A DNA stretch of 64,000 bases. Source: Planctomycetaceae bacterium. Lineage in GTDB: Bacteria; Planctomycetota; Planctomycetia; Pirellulales; Pirellulaceae. Below are positions 8,277-17,143 of the stretch, piece by piece. A program made the position numbers and the translations under genes. How positions within the stretch are numbered: position 1 is the first letter of the stretch; each line of letters opens with the position of its first letter. Where the stretch lies: the NCBI GenBank assembly GCA_002723275.1, contig PBNZ01000030.1, positions 184,425 to 248,424 of the forward strand, given 5' to 3'. Under the pieces are notes generated by a model. The model was given only the letters and a program-made list of their open reading frames with translations. It did no database searches and had not been told where the DNA came from.

Positions 8277-9569
8277 ATGAAGATACGTCAATGGATTGCG
8301 ACGTTGCTGTTGTTCTCAACAGTCGCAGCAGTCGGATGCGAAATGACGGGCGGTCACAACTTGCCCCCCGCGTCTCGATTAGCTCAACCTGGACCTGGAG
8401 TCGGTGGGCCGGGACCCGGTGTACTAACACCTCCACGGCCACCTGTGGCACCTGTGTCGGCCATCGAGTCGATAACCGCAGACGCCGGCGTACCTGGCAG
8501 CGTTGCCAGTGTCGGTGCGATCGCTATGGGTGGGCCGCATGTCGGTCCGCAGTATCTCACGGGAGCCAATGTTGTTCCCGCTGGTGGTACTGCAGCGCAA
8601 AACGTACAGGTTTGGTTCAAACGACCCGACCGAATGCAGGTGCAGTGGGATGTTTCTGGGGTCGGGCAATTTGACTCGGTTCCGCTTGTGACGCCCGGTC
8701 GCCAGTCCTTTACCCAGGGTGGCATTTACCGCTTGAAGCTAACCAATATCGAAAACCAAGAAGGCGTTGAATTGTATCCGACGCTCGAAATCGGTCCGCC
8801 GCGTTATCGCAGCATGGCCTACCTTGCTCACAACGCGATTCCGATTCAGTTCACGGAAGAGGATTTCGATCAGGTTTTGGCCGGCAACTTTGTCACCAAA
8901 GTGGTTTACCTGCCAGATCCCGAATTCCAAGGTGTTGCCGTTGCTGATGTCGCGACTCTGGTTAGCACGCCTCTTGATCCCGGTTTGGATCCGATCGAAG
9001 AAGCGATCGACAAAGGTGTTATCCTGGCGGTTATCCGAATTGGTAACAAAGACATGGAAACTCCAGGTGGGGAATACGATAGCGCTGTGATGAGCGAAAG
9101 CGTTGTTCCCGCTGGTTACGGAGCTCCTGTCAGTGCCGTTGCTTATGGCCGCGGTTTTAAGCACCATCAGCCCATGGTTGTTGCCAATACGACTCCCATG
9201 GCGCCCGGTGGAATGCCCGCCGAACTGATTTCTGGAGTGAATACTCCGCAGTATGGAATGACGATGTCGGGTACGCCTATCGGTTTGCCCGGTCCGCCAC
9301 ATATTCCGCTAGGAGTACCGGCCGGGCTGCAGAAGCACGTCATGAAGAACTGGACATCTCGACACATTCCTGATCCTGTCAGCAAGGTCAAGATTAATGT
9401 CAAGCAACGTCCGGGGTTGAGTTATCCACAACCGCCTTCCAAGGCGTGGATTACCGAAGAGACGATCCATCCCACCGTGCATCATGGTCATCACCACCAC
9501 GGTGCTCAGTCGATGGGCCAGGTCCACTACAACTGCGGTCCTGGATTTGCTCCTAACTTCCCTAACTAA
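8277..9569 (+). CDS. Putative lipoprotein, first gene of envelope cluster
   Basis: A 430-residue protein with a lipoprotein signal peptide: basic start MKIRQW, hydrophobic core, lipobox AAVGC with Cys21 as lipidation site. A Gly/Pro-rich stretch follows, then a domain at about residues 100-260 that is clearly related to the next gene: IYRLKLTNIENQEGVELYPT matches VYRLKVSNIPRFEGEEIYPS there, as does the later IPIQFTEEDFDQVLAG block. The last 35 residues are unusually His-rich (TVHHGHHHHGAQS). ATG 8277 follows GGGGGGAAA at a good distance; a GTG 54 bases upstream would destroy the signal peptide. It is probably co-transcribed with the two genes that follow. Function unknown; a surface-layer or outer-membrane role is inference. 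Confidence 0.75.
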   Translation: MKIRQWIATLLLFSTVAAVGCEMTGGHNLPPASRLAQPGPGVGGPGPGVLTPPRPPVAPVSAIESITADAGVPGSVASVGAIAMGGPHVGPQYLTGANVVPAGGTAAQNVQVWFKRPDRMQVQWDVSGVGQFDSVPLVTPGRQSFTQGGIYRLKLTNIENQEGVELYPTLEIGPPRYRSMAYLAHNAIPIQFTEEDFDQVLAGNFVTKVVYLPDPEFQGVAVADVATLVSTPLDPGLDPIEEAIDKGVILAVIRIGNKDMETPGGEYDSAVMSESVVPAGYGAPVSAVAYGRGFKHHQPMVVANTTPMAPGGMPAELISGVNTPQYGMTMSGTPIGLPGPPHIPLGVPAGLQKHVMKNWTSRHIPDPVSKVKINVKQRPGLSYPQPPSKAWITEETIHPTVHHGHHHHGAQSMGQVHYNCGPGFAPNFPN

Positions 9570-9591
9570 GGCAAGTTGAAAACGAATCGAA

Positions 9592-9625
9592 AACCACAGT
9601 TCTGCCTGAGAGTAGAACTGTGGTT
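9592..9625 (+). promoter_or_regulatory. Intercistronic hairpin, 12-bp stem
   Basis: Bases 9592-9603 (AACCACAGTTCT) are exactly complementary to 9614-9625, with a ten-base loop. It begins 22 bases after the lipoprotein stop. No T-run follows, so it is not a classical terminator and may instead be an RNA-processing or stability element that sets different expression levels for the two related genes. Confidence 0.5.
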
Positions 9626-9741
9626 GACTCAGTGATAGGCACCGCCCTGCTCTTTCGCAGGAAAACGAATTTCGCAAAAGAAAACAGGAAGTCACGGAAC
9701 CGGGAAACCCCGGGGCCAAGAAACCACGGGAGTGGGACGAC

Positions 9742-10605
9742 ATGAGCAAGATTCGCTGCCTGAATCCACTTGTCAAGCAACTCGTCGTGGCTGCTGCTGT
9801 TCTGATTTGCGGGACACAAGCGGTTGCCCAAGAACGGCCCGTCCATCGGCTCTACAACATTAATATGCCCCCCGGGGCGATTGGTGCTCAGCAGCTTCGC
9901 AGCAACTACCCCTTTCAAGGGTACGTTCAGCCGGTCAAGATTCGCGTTCCCGAGGGGGCCGACGTTGCCATTGCCGACAGTGAAGCTTTTGAGGTGACGG
10001 CTCCGACGTTGCGAGTTGGATTGATGGTCGGTTACGTCTACCGTCTCAAGGTTTCCAATATCCCTCGTTTCGAAGGGGAAGAAATCTATCCGAGCCTTGA
10101 AATTATCAACCGGCTCTATCCGCCGAGAGGAATGAAAGATCGTTTTCCCATACCGATCGAGATTGCTCAGGAAGATCTCGAGGCAGCGATTGCCGGCCAG
10201 ATGGTCGTACGTGTGGTCTATGTCGAAGACCCCAACGAAGCCTTTCCGAAACAAGAAGATCCCGACTTTCAGCGTTACTTTGATGTACTGCCTGAGGAGG
10301 ATCCTTTGCACGTTGCTGACGAGCTTGGTCGTCCCATCGCGATTTTGCGTCTAGGGTCGCGGCGGCCGAACTATACCGGTCCTGATCGTGAATTCCTGTT
10401 TGGATCGCCTCCCTTTAATTTGACGCCGGAGATTGTGGAGCCAGTTGGTGAAACTGAAGATGACTCGGAAGTTTCTTCGTCGAGCCCCGATCTCATTGAC
10501 AGTGGAAAAGTAAAGGAGATTCCAACGACAGAGGATGCTTCGGACGGAAATGAAGAATCATCGGGAGTGGAAGATCCATTCGCCGACGACGACATCAAGA
10601 ATTAG
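9742..10605 (+). CDS. Exported paralogue of the upstream lipoprotein
   Basis: A 287-residue protein with a Sec signal peptide ending near GTQAVAQ. Residues about 30-165 form the domain shared with the upstream lipoprotein, including VYRLKVSNIPRFEGEEIYPS, the FPIPIEIAQEDLEAAIAGQ block and VVRVVYVEDPN. The first part, IRVPEGADVAIADSEAFE, has the look of a beta-rich ligand-binding or surface domain. The C-terminal 60 residues are acidic and Ser-rich, probably disordered. The paralogy and tandem arrangement point to subunits of one complex. It lacks a lipobox, so it would be soluble in the periplasm or anchored through its partners. Function unknown. Confidence 0.72.
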   Translation: MSKIRCLNPLVKQLVVAAAVLICGTQAVAQERPVHRLYNINMPPGAIGAQQLRSNYPFQGYVQPVKIRVPEGADVAIADSEAFEVTAPTLRVGLMVGYVYRLKVSNIPRFEGEEIYPSLEIINRLYPPRGMKDRFPIPIEIAQEDLEAAIAGQMVVRVVYVEDPNEAFPKQEDPDFQRYFDVLPEEDPLHVADELGRPIAILRLGSRRPNYTGPDREFLFGSPPFNLTPEIVEPVGETEDDSEVSSSSPDLIDSGKVKEIPTTEDASDGNEESSGVEDPFADDDIKN

Positions 10606-10660
10606 GACACGGAAGAGAACGAAGGTTGGCTTGGACGTAAAGCATAACGGAGACGGTCGT

Positions 10661-12457
10661 ATGCGAATTTCACGGTTGTTAACGATGGCTGCCATCTTGT
10701 TTCTTCACGGCAGTGCTCAGTCGCAGGATTCGTTGCCACCGATCGTTCCAGGGAAAATTTTGCTGGAGCGTCAGACGTCTGAAGATCTCGCTCCCATCCG
10801 TTCGGCGGTCGTCCATCGACTGATGGAAACGCCCGCTAAGGCAACGGTCGTCGCTGAAGACCAGAGCAAAAAAACGGCGAAAGAAGATGTGACCCGGCCC
10901 GTTGAGGTTTTGTCGGAGAATGCCAAGAAGTCAGGTGATGCCCAGGGGAATGCGCTGCCAAAGTCGAATCAGGCATCGCGCAATGCCAGCCCTCGAAAAA
11001 CGATAGCCACTCGTGCCGTGGGCCCTGCGCCAGGTCTTCGCAAGGATCTGACGATTTCCATGGACGGGCAATCCGGTCTGATGGAGAGGGAGTCGATGCC
11101 GAAGGAGAACCGTCGGAAATACGGTAACAAGAGAACGGCGAAACTTCCTTTCGAGAAGGAAGTCCCCCGCTCCACCGGGCCTCAGCTCATTAAAGATAAA
11201 ACCACTTTTCCAAAATCGCCGTCTGTAGACGAGTCGTTTGAAGAAAAATATGAAGTGCCTTCGCCGAAGGTAAAAACGGTATCTGCTAATGAGTCGATTC
11301 TCCCGGCAAAAGACGAGTTAGACTCAGAGGTCGAATCCAAGATCAAGGCAAAACCTGCCGTTAAGAAGGCTCATGAACCCAGCGGGAACTCGGTCATGGT
11401 CAAGCTTGCAGAGCATTTCGTGCGATCTGCAGGGGGCAAGCCCTCCGTCATGAAAACGACGGGCGTCCAGATTGGTTTGGGTTTGATGTCCGGAGACTGT
11501 ACCTGTCCACCAGACATCGAGTATTGGCGGCCTCATGGTTACGAAGGGGTCTGGCCAGCGGATGAATACCTTTGCGATGGTGGCGATGCTAACGTGAGGG
11601 CTACAGTGAATCGAGATTCCGTCGTTTATGGACTCGATCTTGAGGATACGATTGCTCACTATGACACCGCGGACGGTCGGACTCTCGTTACGCCCTCCAA
11701 CAGCGTGTGCATTTATGCTCCTCGCTTTGCCTCGGTCCGGAAGTTGGTCAGAGTTCAGCAAGACGAACGATTACTGCGACCTGGTGAGATCGACTTGCCA
11801 GTTCCGCCACTTGTTGAAGAGGCTACGCGTCCTCCGATGGTTGTGGAGCAGCCTGTGCCCACACTGCGTCTGCTGGATATTGATGGCCCACTCGCTTTAC
11901 GCGATCGTCGACGTGAAGTCGAAATTGATCAGACGCAACGAGTTGCAGAGTTGGTCAGAGATTTCGAGGCCTACGAGGACTTTCAAGTTGTCCGTCTTGG
12001 TGTCGATAGCTCGGCCGAGAAAGCTCGGCTGATCGAATACATTGTTGCAGCCGTTGAGTGGTCCGATAACGACGCTCCAGAGGTGCTTGTAGGAGGCCAG
12101 GAAGCAGCTGTCAATAAATCGGTTGAGCGTACCGGGTTGGTTTATCAGGTGGAGGTTGGATCTCCCTGTCTGCGGATCATCAAGTTGGCCGATCGAACTG
12201 CCGCCCAACCTGGAGAGATTGTTGAATTCACACTTCGCTATGACAATATTGGCGAACAAACGGTTGATCAGGTTACCATCATGGATAATCTGACGACCCG
12301 CTTGGAGTATGTTCCCAATTCTTCTCAGAGTGATCGCGAGGCCGAATTCCTCAGTGAAGAGAATCAAGGCGAATCCTTGGCTCTCCGCTGGGAAATCAAA
12401 GAGCCATTGCTTCCCGGCGATGGTGGGATCATACGCTTTCAATGTCGAGTGCGTTGA
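10661..12457 (+). CDS. DUF11-domain exported protein
   Basis: A 598-residue protein with signal peptide (MRISRLLTMAAILFLHGSAQ). A long Lys/Ser/Pro-rich low-complexity segment spans about residues 30-270. It is followed by a cysteine-containing domain (GDCTCPPDIEYW, later YLCDGGD and SVCIYAP) and a C-terminal DUF11 'conserved repeat' domain at about 495-598: CLRIIKLADRTAAQPGEIVE, YDNIGEQTVDQVTI, YVPNSSQSD and the closing GIIRFQCRVR. DUF11 modules are found in large surface proteins and in the chlamydial OmcB outer-membrane protein. ATG 10661 is supported by GGAG eight bases upstream; 55 bases separate it from the preceding gene. A structural envelope role is the best inference. Confidence 0.75.
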   Translation: MRISRLLTMAAILFLHGSAQSQDSLPPIVPGKILLERQTSEDLAPIRSAVVHRLMETPAKATVVAEDQSKKTAKEDVTRPVEVLSENAKKSGDAQGNALPKSNQASRNASPRKTIATRAVGPAPGLRKDLTISMDGQSGLMERESMPKENRRKYGNKRTAKLPFEKEVPRSTGPQLIKDKTTFPKSPSVDESFEEKYEVPSPKVKTVSANESILPAKDELDSEVESKIKAKPAVKKAHEPSGNSVMVKLAEHFVRSAGGKPSVMKTTGVQIGLGLMSGDCTCPPDIEYWRPHGYEGVWPADEYLCDGGDANVRATVNRDSVVYGLDLEDTIAHYDTADGRTLVTPSNSVCIYAPRFASVRKLVRVQQDERLLRPGEIDLPVPPLVEEATRPPMVVEQPVPTLRLLDIDGPLALRDRRREVEIDQTQRVAELVRDFEAYEDFQVVRLGVDSSAEKARLIEYIVAAVEWSDNDAPEVLVGGQEAAVNKSVERTGLVYQVEVGSPCLRIIKLADRTAAQPGEIVEFTLRYDNIGEQTVDQVTIMDNLTTRLEYVPNSSQSDREAEFLSEENQGESLALRWEIKEPLLPGDGGIIRFQCRVR

Positions 12458-12529
12458 GCACACGGTTGAGGACACGAAGGCTTTCGCTATTCGCCACCGA
12501 TCGCTTGCGGTAAACTAGTGGTCTCATTC

Positions 12530-12587
12530 GAGTCATCCACGGGTGATGACTCCGATCGTTGGTGACGCCCTTCAGTGCGTCTTTTTT
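12530..12587 (+). terminator. Tandem hairpins ending in T6, end of envelope cluster
   Basis: An 8-bp perfect stem (12530-12537 with 12545-12552, seven-base loop) is followed by a second 5-bp GC stem (GACGC 12564-12568 with GCGTC 12577-12581) running straight into TTTTTT at 12582-12587. The second hairpin plus T-run fits intrinsic termination. It would close the three-gene unit before the aminotransferase gene. Confidence 0.5.
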
Positions 12588-12644
12588 CACTGCTCTTAAA
12601 GTGCCATTCAGGGAAAGCCTGATTGATGCGCAGGAGATAATCGG

Positions 12645-13757
12645 ATGCATTCCAGTTGGATTGCGGATCGTACAAGTGCTTTTGACAGTAGCGGAATTCG
12701 CCGGGTATTCGACTTGGCCGCCAAGATGACCAATCCGGTTAATCTGTCGATTGGTCAACCAGATTTTGATGTGCCGGAAAGCGTTCGCGAGGCTTGCATC
12801 GAAGCGATTAATTCAAATCGCAATGGCTATTCCGTGACTCAGGGAATACCCGCTTTGCGAGAAAAGCTGCAGCAACAGGTCGATAAGGAATACGGCCATT
12901 CCGATCGACGTGTTTTCGTCAGCTCGGGAACCAGTGGTGGGTTGGTGTTGAGCCTCCTGGCGATGGTTAATCCGGGTGACGAAGTGATCGTGTTTGATCC
13001 TTATTTTGTCATGTATAAGCCGCTCATTGAGCTTGTCGGTGGCGTTGCTGTTCTGTTGGATACCTATCCCACGTTTCAGGTGGATGTTGACCAGGTTGCT
13101 GCAGCGATCACGGAAAAAACAAAGCTAATCCTCTTCAACAGCCCGTCGAACCCAACCGGGGTGTTAACCGATGAGGCGAATCTGCGAGCGTTGGCCGAAT
13201 TAGCAGCCGATCGAGGTATTGCCCTGGTGTCCGATGAGATTTACCGAGAGTTCTGTTACGACCAGGAATTTATTTCTCCTGCCAAATTCAATGAAGAGAG
13301 CGTGGTGATTGATGGGTTTTCCAAAAGTCACGCGATGACCGGCTGGCGAGTTGGCTTTGTACATGGGCCGGCTGAATTGATCGAGACGATGGTCAAGCTG
13401 CAACAGTATTCCTTTGTTTGTGCACCACAACCGGCTCAGTGGGCTGCTGCGGTAGCTCTCGATTATGATGTTTCATCGCTGATGGAGGTGTACCGAGGTA
13501 AACGCGATCGCGTTGTCAGCGGACTGCAAAATGACTTTAATCTGGTGGTGCCGGGTGGGGCCTTCTACGTGTTTCCGGAAGCCCCCGGCGGCGATGCAAC
13601 AGCCTTTGTGAATCGAGCCATTGAGAATAATCTGTTGATTATTCCGGGCGGTATCTTTAGCGATCGAGATACACATTTTCGTATCTCCTATGCAGCCGAT
13701 GATGAGACCATCGATCGTGGTGTTGAGATTCTACAAAGGTTGGCACGCAGCAGCTGA
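12645..13757 (+). CDS. Pyridoxal-phosphate aminotransferase, class I/II
   Basis: A 370-residue fold-type I aminotransferase. It shows the opening NLSIGQPDFDVPESVREA, the cofactor-binding SSGTSGGL, NSPSNPTG (substrate and PLP contact), SDEIYREF and the lysine motif GFSKSHAMTGWRVGF. The C-terminal arginine motif appears in HFRISYA. This pattern matches aspartate/tyrosine-type aminotransferases of the PatA group; the precise amino acid cannot be read from the sequence. GGAG-like AGGAG lies about ten bases before the ATG at 12645. It stands alone between two terminator-like hairpins. Confidence 0.9.
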   Translation: MHSSWIADRTSAFDSSGIRRVFDLAAKMTNPVNLSIGQPDFDVPESVREACIEAINSNRNGYSVTQGIPALREKLQQQVDKEYGHSDRRVFVSSGTSGGLVLSLLAMVNPGDEVIVFDPYFVMYKPLIELVGGVAVLLDTYPTFQVDVDQVAAAITEKTKLILFNSPSNPTGVLTDEANLRALAELAADRGIALVSDEIYREFCYDQEFISPAKFNEESVVIDGFSKSHAMTGWRVGFVHGPAELIETMVKLQQYSFVCAPQPAQWAAAVALDYDVSSLMEVYRGKRDRVVSGLQNDFNLVVPGGAFYVFPEAPGGDATAFVNRAIENNLLIIPGGIFSDRDTHFRISYAADDETIDRGVEILQRLARSS

Positions 13758-13882
13758 TGCGGACGAATTGCCGTCGTCCGCGCCGTGTCGATTAGCCGTG
13801 TGGATTAGCGGTCCTGGAGTAAACTGTTGTGGATGAACAACAGTGGCTGTCACGAAAGTTGCAATCCATGGTTCCGGTTGCG

Positions 13883-13921
13883 AAAAAAAAAGAGGTCGTT
13901 ACCGGGAGTAACGACCTCTTT
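13883..13921 (-). terminator. Intrinsic terminator of clpX
   Basis: A perfect 14-bp stem (13889-13902 with 13908-13921, five-base loop). Read on the minus strand it is followed by a run of about nine T (the A-run at 13883-13891). It begins 21 bases after the clpX stop. This is the clearest terminator in the window. Confidence 0.92.
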
Positions 13922-13941
13922 GCTGATCTTCGTTAGATTGT

Positions 13942-15225
13942 TTAAGCACTCTTCGATTGCGGGGGCAATTTAAAGAGCTGTTCTCGGCCTTCGACAATGT
14001 CATCCGTGATCAGGAATTTGCTGCCGGCTTCCTGTTCCGGTAAATCGTACATGATGTCGAGCATGACTTCCTCGATGATCGACCGTAGTCCGCGAGCACC
14101 CGTATCTTTTTTGAGTGCCCGTTGGGCGATGCTTCGCAACGCACCTTCGGTGAAGTCGAGTTCGCAATGTTCCATCTGGAACAGGCTTTGGTACTGTCGA
14201 ACCAAGGCGTTCTTGGGTTCGGAGAGAACCTTCACTAGTCCCTCTTCGTTCAGTGGAGTCAATGCACAGTTCACTGGCAGGCGACCTACCAACTCAGGAA
14301 TCAACCCGTACTCGAGGATGTCATCGCTGGTAACGTTCGGTAGCAACTCACCAAGGTCTTTCTCTGTGGATTCAATGGACGGTTGTCCGAAGCCAATGTT
14401 GCGTTTGCCAAGTCGCTTGCGAATGATTTCCTCAATACCGACGAATGTGCCGCCGCAGATGAAGAGGATGTTGCTGGTGTCCATCTGGATGTACTGCTGT
14501 TCGGGATGCTTACGTCCACCCTGAGGTGGGACGTTTGCTGTCGTACCCTCGAGCATCTTCAATAAAGCCTGTTGCACACCCTCTCCAGAAACGTCGCGGG
14601 TAATTGAGACGTTCTGCGAAGTCTTGCCAATCTTGTCGATCTCATCGATGTACAAAACGCCTCGTTGAGCAGCTTCGATGTCGAAGTCAGCCGCGTGCAA
14701 TAACTTCAGCAGGAGATTCTCGACGTCTTCACCAACGTAGCCAGCCTCGGTCAAGGTTGTTGCGTCACCGATGGCAAAGGGCACGTTGAGCACGCGTGCA
14801 AGCGTTCGTGCCAACAGTGTTTTGCCCGATCCGGTCGGACCGATCAACATGATGTTGGACTTTTCAATCTCGACGTCAGATCCTTCCCATCCTAGGGCGA
14901 GTCGTTTGTAATGATTGTGAACCGCCACTGCCAATACTCGCTTCGCAGCTTGCTGGCCGATAACGTAATCATCAATTTGTGCCACGATTTCGCGAGGAGA
15001 AGGGATGTCGTTGAACAGTTGCTTCGTCGTACCACGACGTCGCTGCTCTTGTTCCAGAATCGACTGGCACAGATCAATGCACTCGCCGCAAATGTAGACG
15101 TCACCGGGGCCCTCGACCAACGGACCCACATCACGGTAGCTTTTGCGGCAGAACGAACAGAAAGCATTCTTCTTGGTCGTGCTTCCTCCTCGTCGTGTTG
15201 TTGAACCATCCTTACCAGCGGGCAT
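13942..15225 (-). CDS. clpX: ATP-dependent Clp protease ATP-binding subunit ClpX
   Basis: ClpX unfolds tagged proteins and feeds them to ClpP. The 427-residue protein has the N-terminal zinc-binding domain (Cys23, Cys26, Cys46, Cys49), Walker A GPTGSGKT at 129-136, Walker B VLYIDEID at 190-197 and the usual [11 protein letters not shown] pore-loop region at 160-170. The C-terminal AAA small domain includes [23 protein letters not shown] lies seven bases before the ATG. No clpP or tig is adjacent, unlike the common tig-clpP-clpX order; it seems to be a single-gene unit closed by a strong hairpin. Confidence 0.98.
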   Translation of the reverse strand: MPAGKDGSTTRRGGSTTKKNAFCSFCRKSYRDVGPLVEGPGDVYICGECIDLCQSILEQEQRRRGTTKQLFNDIPSPREIVAQIDDYVIGQQAAKRVLAVAVHNHYKRLALGWEGSDVEIEKSNIMLIGPTGSGKTLLARTLARVLNVPFAIGDATTLTEAGYVGEDVENLLLKLLHAADFDIEAAQRGVLYIDEIDKIGKTSQNVSITRDVSGEGVQQALLKMLEGTTANVPPQGGRKHPEQQYIQMDTSNILFICGGTFVGIEEIIRKRLGKRNIGFGQPSIESTEKDLGELLPNVTSDDILEYGLIPELVGRLPVNCALTPLNEEGLVKVLSEPKNALVRQYQSLFQMEHCELDFTEGALRSIAQRALKKDTGARGLRSIIEEVMLDIMYDLPEQEAGSKFLITDDIVEGREQLFKLPPQSKSA

Positions 15226-15498
15226 GATTACTCCTTTCGGCTCGTCGGCGTACCAGCATGTATAACAGCTGACAATAACCGGCCTGGTGATTGTCCCTGG
15301 TGTTTTGCTCGATTGGCCGTTGTTCCGACATTTGTCGTCTCGACCTTTTGGGGCATCCGTGTCCGCACATTCACCTCGAGCCTAACTACGAAATCAATGC
15401 CCTCGCTGTTCTGTTTTGCCCGATAGGCAAATCAGATTAGCTTTCCCTGGCATAACGGGTCACATCAGCAGTTATCCATTTGTACCGCCAAACCCGTC

Positions 15499-15759
15499 TT
15501 AATCTGAATCATCCTTCCGTTTTACCTTGGCACGGATGTCTTCGGCCAAGAGCGTTTTTATTTCTCGGAATTCCGTGTCGCTCAGGACACCCCGGTGACG
15601 CATTTCTCGAAATTTAGTGAGCATCGTGCTGGAGGTTTCCGCGTCTTCGGACTCACCGCGAAACCTTCGCACGAGATAAAGCCCGATGATCGACAAGATC
15701 GCCAAAATGGCCAGGGATATGACGAGGCGAGCTTGCGGAGTTTGAAGGAATTCAGTCAT
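15499..15759 (-). CDS. Small membrane protein with SHOCT-like tail
   Basis: An 86-residue protein with one membrane helix (about residues 13-31) and a cytoplasmic tail. The tail pattern MRHRGVLSDTEFREIKTLL resembles the SHOCT short helical domain, which often ends small membrane or stress proteins. I chose ATG 15759; a GTG nine bases upstream is also possible, and neither has a clear ribosome-binding site. It lies upstream of clpX on the same strand, separated by 273 bases, so it probably has its own transcript. Function unknown. Confidence 0.6.
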   Translation of the reverse strand: MTEFLQTPQARLVISLAILAILSIIGLYLVRRFRGESEDAETSSTMLTKFREMRHRGVLSDTEFREIKTLLAEDIRAKVKRKDDSD

Positions 15760-16053
15760 GGTGACCACTAAACACTAAGGCGACTCGCACCGTTTAGGCG
15801 GAGTTTACAACCGCCCGTAATTATGCACATGACGTATGTGGAGTCTAGGAGCAACGCTTGATTTGGGCTGGCGGGGCAAAGCCTGCGGTTTGGCTCGGAT
15901 GTTTTTGCCGAAAGCCCCCGACTTTCGGCTGCTATCGGCGGTAGCGGACGGCTAGTCAAACTGGCTGCCGATCGTGCGAGGGTTTGCCTCCTGCTGGGGC
16001 CTCCCTGCGTGCGTTTTATCGTATGCGGTTCTGCCAGCTTTCGTAAAAAACGT
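15760..16053. other. Intergenic region with an 8-bp hairpin
   Basis: This divergent intergenic stretch holds no gene I can support. The one structure I see is GCCGAAAG (15907-15914) paired with CTTTCGGC (15922-15929) over a seven-base loop, with no T-run on either side. The promoter-like elements for the following gene start at 16054 and are listed separately. Confidence 0.5.
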
Positions 16054-16084
16054 TTGACAGCTGAGCCGTGATCAACGTTAGAAT
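16054..16084 (+). promoter_or_regulatory. Candidate sigma-70 promoter of the DUF1559 gene
   Basis: TTGACA at 16054-16059 is a perfect -35 box. TAGAAT at 16079-16084 resembles a -10 box, although the 19-base spacer is longer than ideal (18 if TTAGAA is used). Transcription would begin roughly 35 bases before the ATG at 16128. Confidence 0.45.
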
Positions 16085-16127
16085 TAAGGCCATATTGCCC
16101 CGGATCCTGCGTCAGGAGAATAACTCG

Positions 16128-17015
16128 ATGGCGATCTCGTTTACCTGTCCCCACTGTGGTTCTGTCACTCAAGTGGATCCCCGATATGCCGGTAAGTCCG
16201 GCCCCTGTGCTGCCTGTGGCCGGATGATTTCGATTCCGGCCGTCGACGGTAACGCTGCTGTGGCAAGAGGCAGCAGAAAGTCCACATGGACAGCGGTGAT
16301 TGTCATTGGTGCCGTGCTTTTTTTCGGGCTGATGATCATGGGCGCGTTGGTCGCGCTCCTGTTACCGGCCGTTAATGCCGCGAGAGCCAATGCTCGGCGA
16401 GCCCAAAGTGCGAACAATGTGCGCCAGATTTCGATGGCAATCGATCAGTATCGAGACGAGCACCAACACTTTCCCCCCGCCTATACCGTCGATCAAGAGG
16501 GGAGACCCTTACATAGTTGGCGAGTCCTGATCCTGCCCTATCTGGGGCCTGAAGCTCAAGCCTTGCACGCCAGGATCGACCTCGACCAGCCATGGGATAG
16601 CCCGGCTAATCTGGCGTACGGGAATGAAATACCTCCTGTTTTTGCCTGTCCAGCCGATTTCGATCTAGCTCCGAACGAGACGAGTTATTGTGTTGTTGAA
16701 GGCCCAGGCTTTCTATTTAACGGCTCTAACACGGTGACGAATGAGGAGTTAGATACCGAAGGAAAAGGGGCTGCCGGTACTCTGGTGTTGTTGCAAACAC
16801 GTGATGCGATGATCAACTGGATGGAACCCAAGGATATTCAGGCTGCGAATCTTGCTCAGGGAATTAATGGCGGTATCTGCGGTAGTTATCACTCAGGTGG
16901 GGCGTTTGGGGCCTATGCGGATGGCTCCATTGAATTTTTGCAGGATAACTTGCCTCCGGAAACGCTGGTGGATATGGCGACCTGGAAATCCACTGAACTG
17001 CAGCCTCAGCCCTAG
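16128..17015 (+). CDS. DUF1559-type protein with N-terminal zinc ribbon
   Basis: A 295-residue protein of a family that is strongly expanded in planctomycetes. Residues 5-30 form a zinc ribbon (CPHCGS and CAACGR), residues about 50-72 a membrane helix, and the helix runs into the hallmark segment LLPAVNAARANARRAQSANN. This is followed by FPPAYTVDQEGRPLHSWRVL and a C-terminal GSYHSGGAFGAYADGSIEF block, which is the usual 'H-x-G-G ... DGS' ending. DUF1559 proteins resemble type IV pilin/pseudopilin subunits in their N-terminal helix, but here the helix is internal, behind the ribbon. GGAG lies about ten bases before ATG 16128. Role unknown, probably envelope-associated. Confidence 0.8.
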   Translation: MAISFTCPHCGSVTQVDPRYAGKSGPCAACGRMISIPAVDGNAAVARGSRKSTWTAVIVIGAVLFFGLMIMGALVALLLPAVNAARANARRAQSANNVRQISMAIDQYRDEHQHFPPAYTVDQEGRPLHSWRVLILPYLGPEAQALHARIDLDQPWDSPANLAYGNEIPPVFACPADFDLAPNETSYCVVEGPGFLFNGSNTVTNEELDTEGKGAAGTLVLLQTRDAMINWMEPKDIQAANLAQGINGGICGSYHSGGAFGAYADGSIEFLQDNLPPETLVDMATWKSTELQPQP

Positions 17016-17143
17016 AGGCTGGCGGCAAAGTTTACCTAACTCGTGCCACGGTCTGCACGGTCGATCTTATTCCAGCAACGCGAAAAGCCTACCGATACCT
17101 AGGATAACGGAACGCTGTTTTTTCACGCGTGGGAGATCGGTTC

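Noticed and set aside
15907..15929. 8-bp hairpin GCCGAAAG/CTTTCGGC as a terminator
   Set aside because: No T-run on either strand and no gene end beside it.
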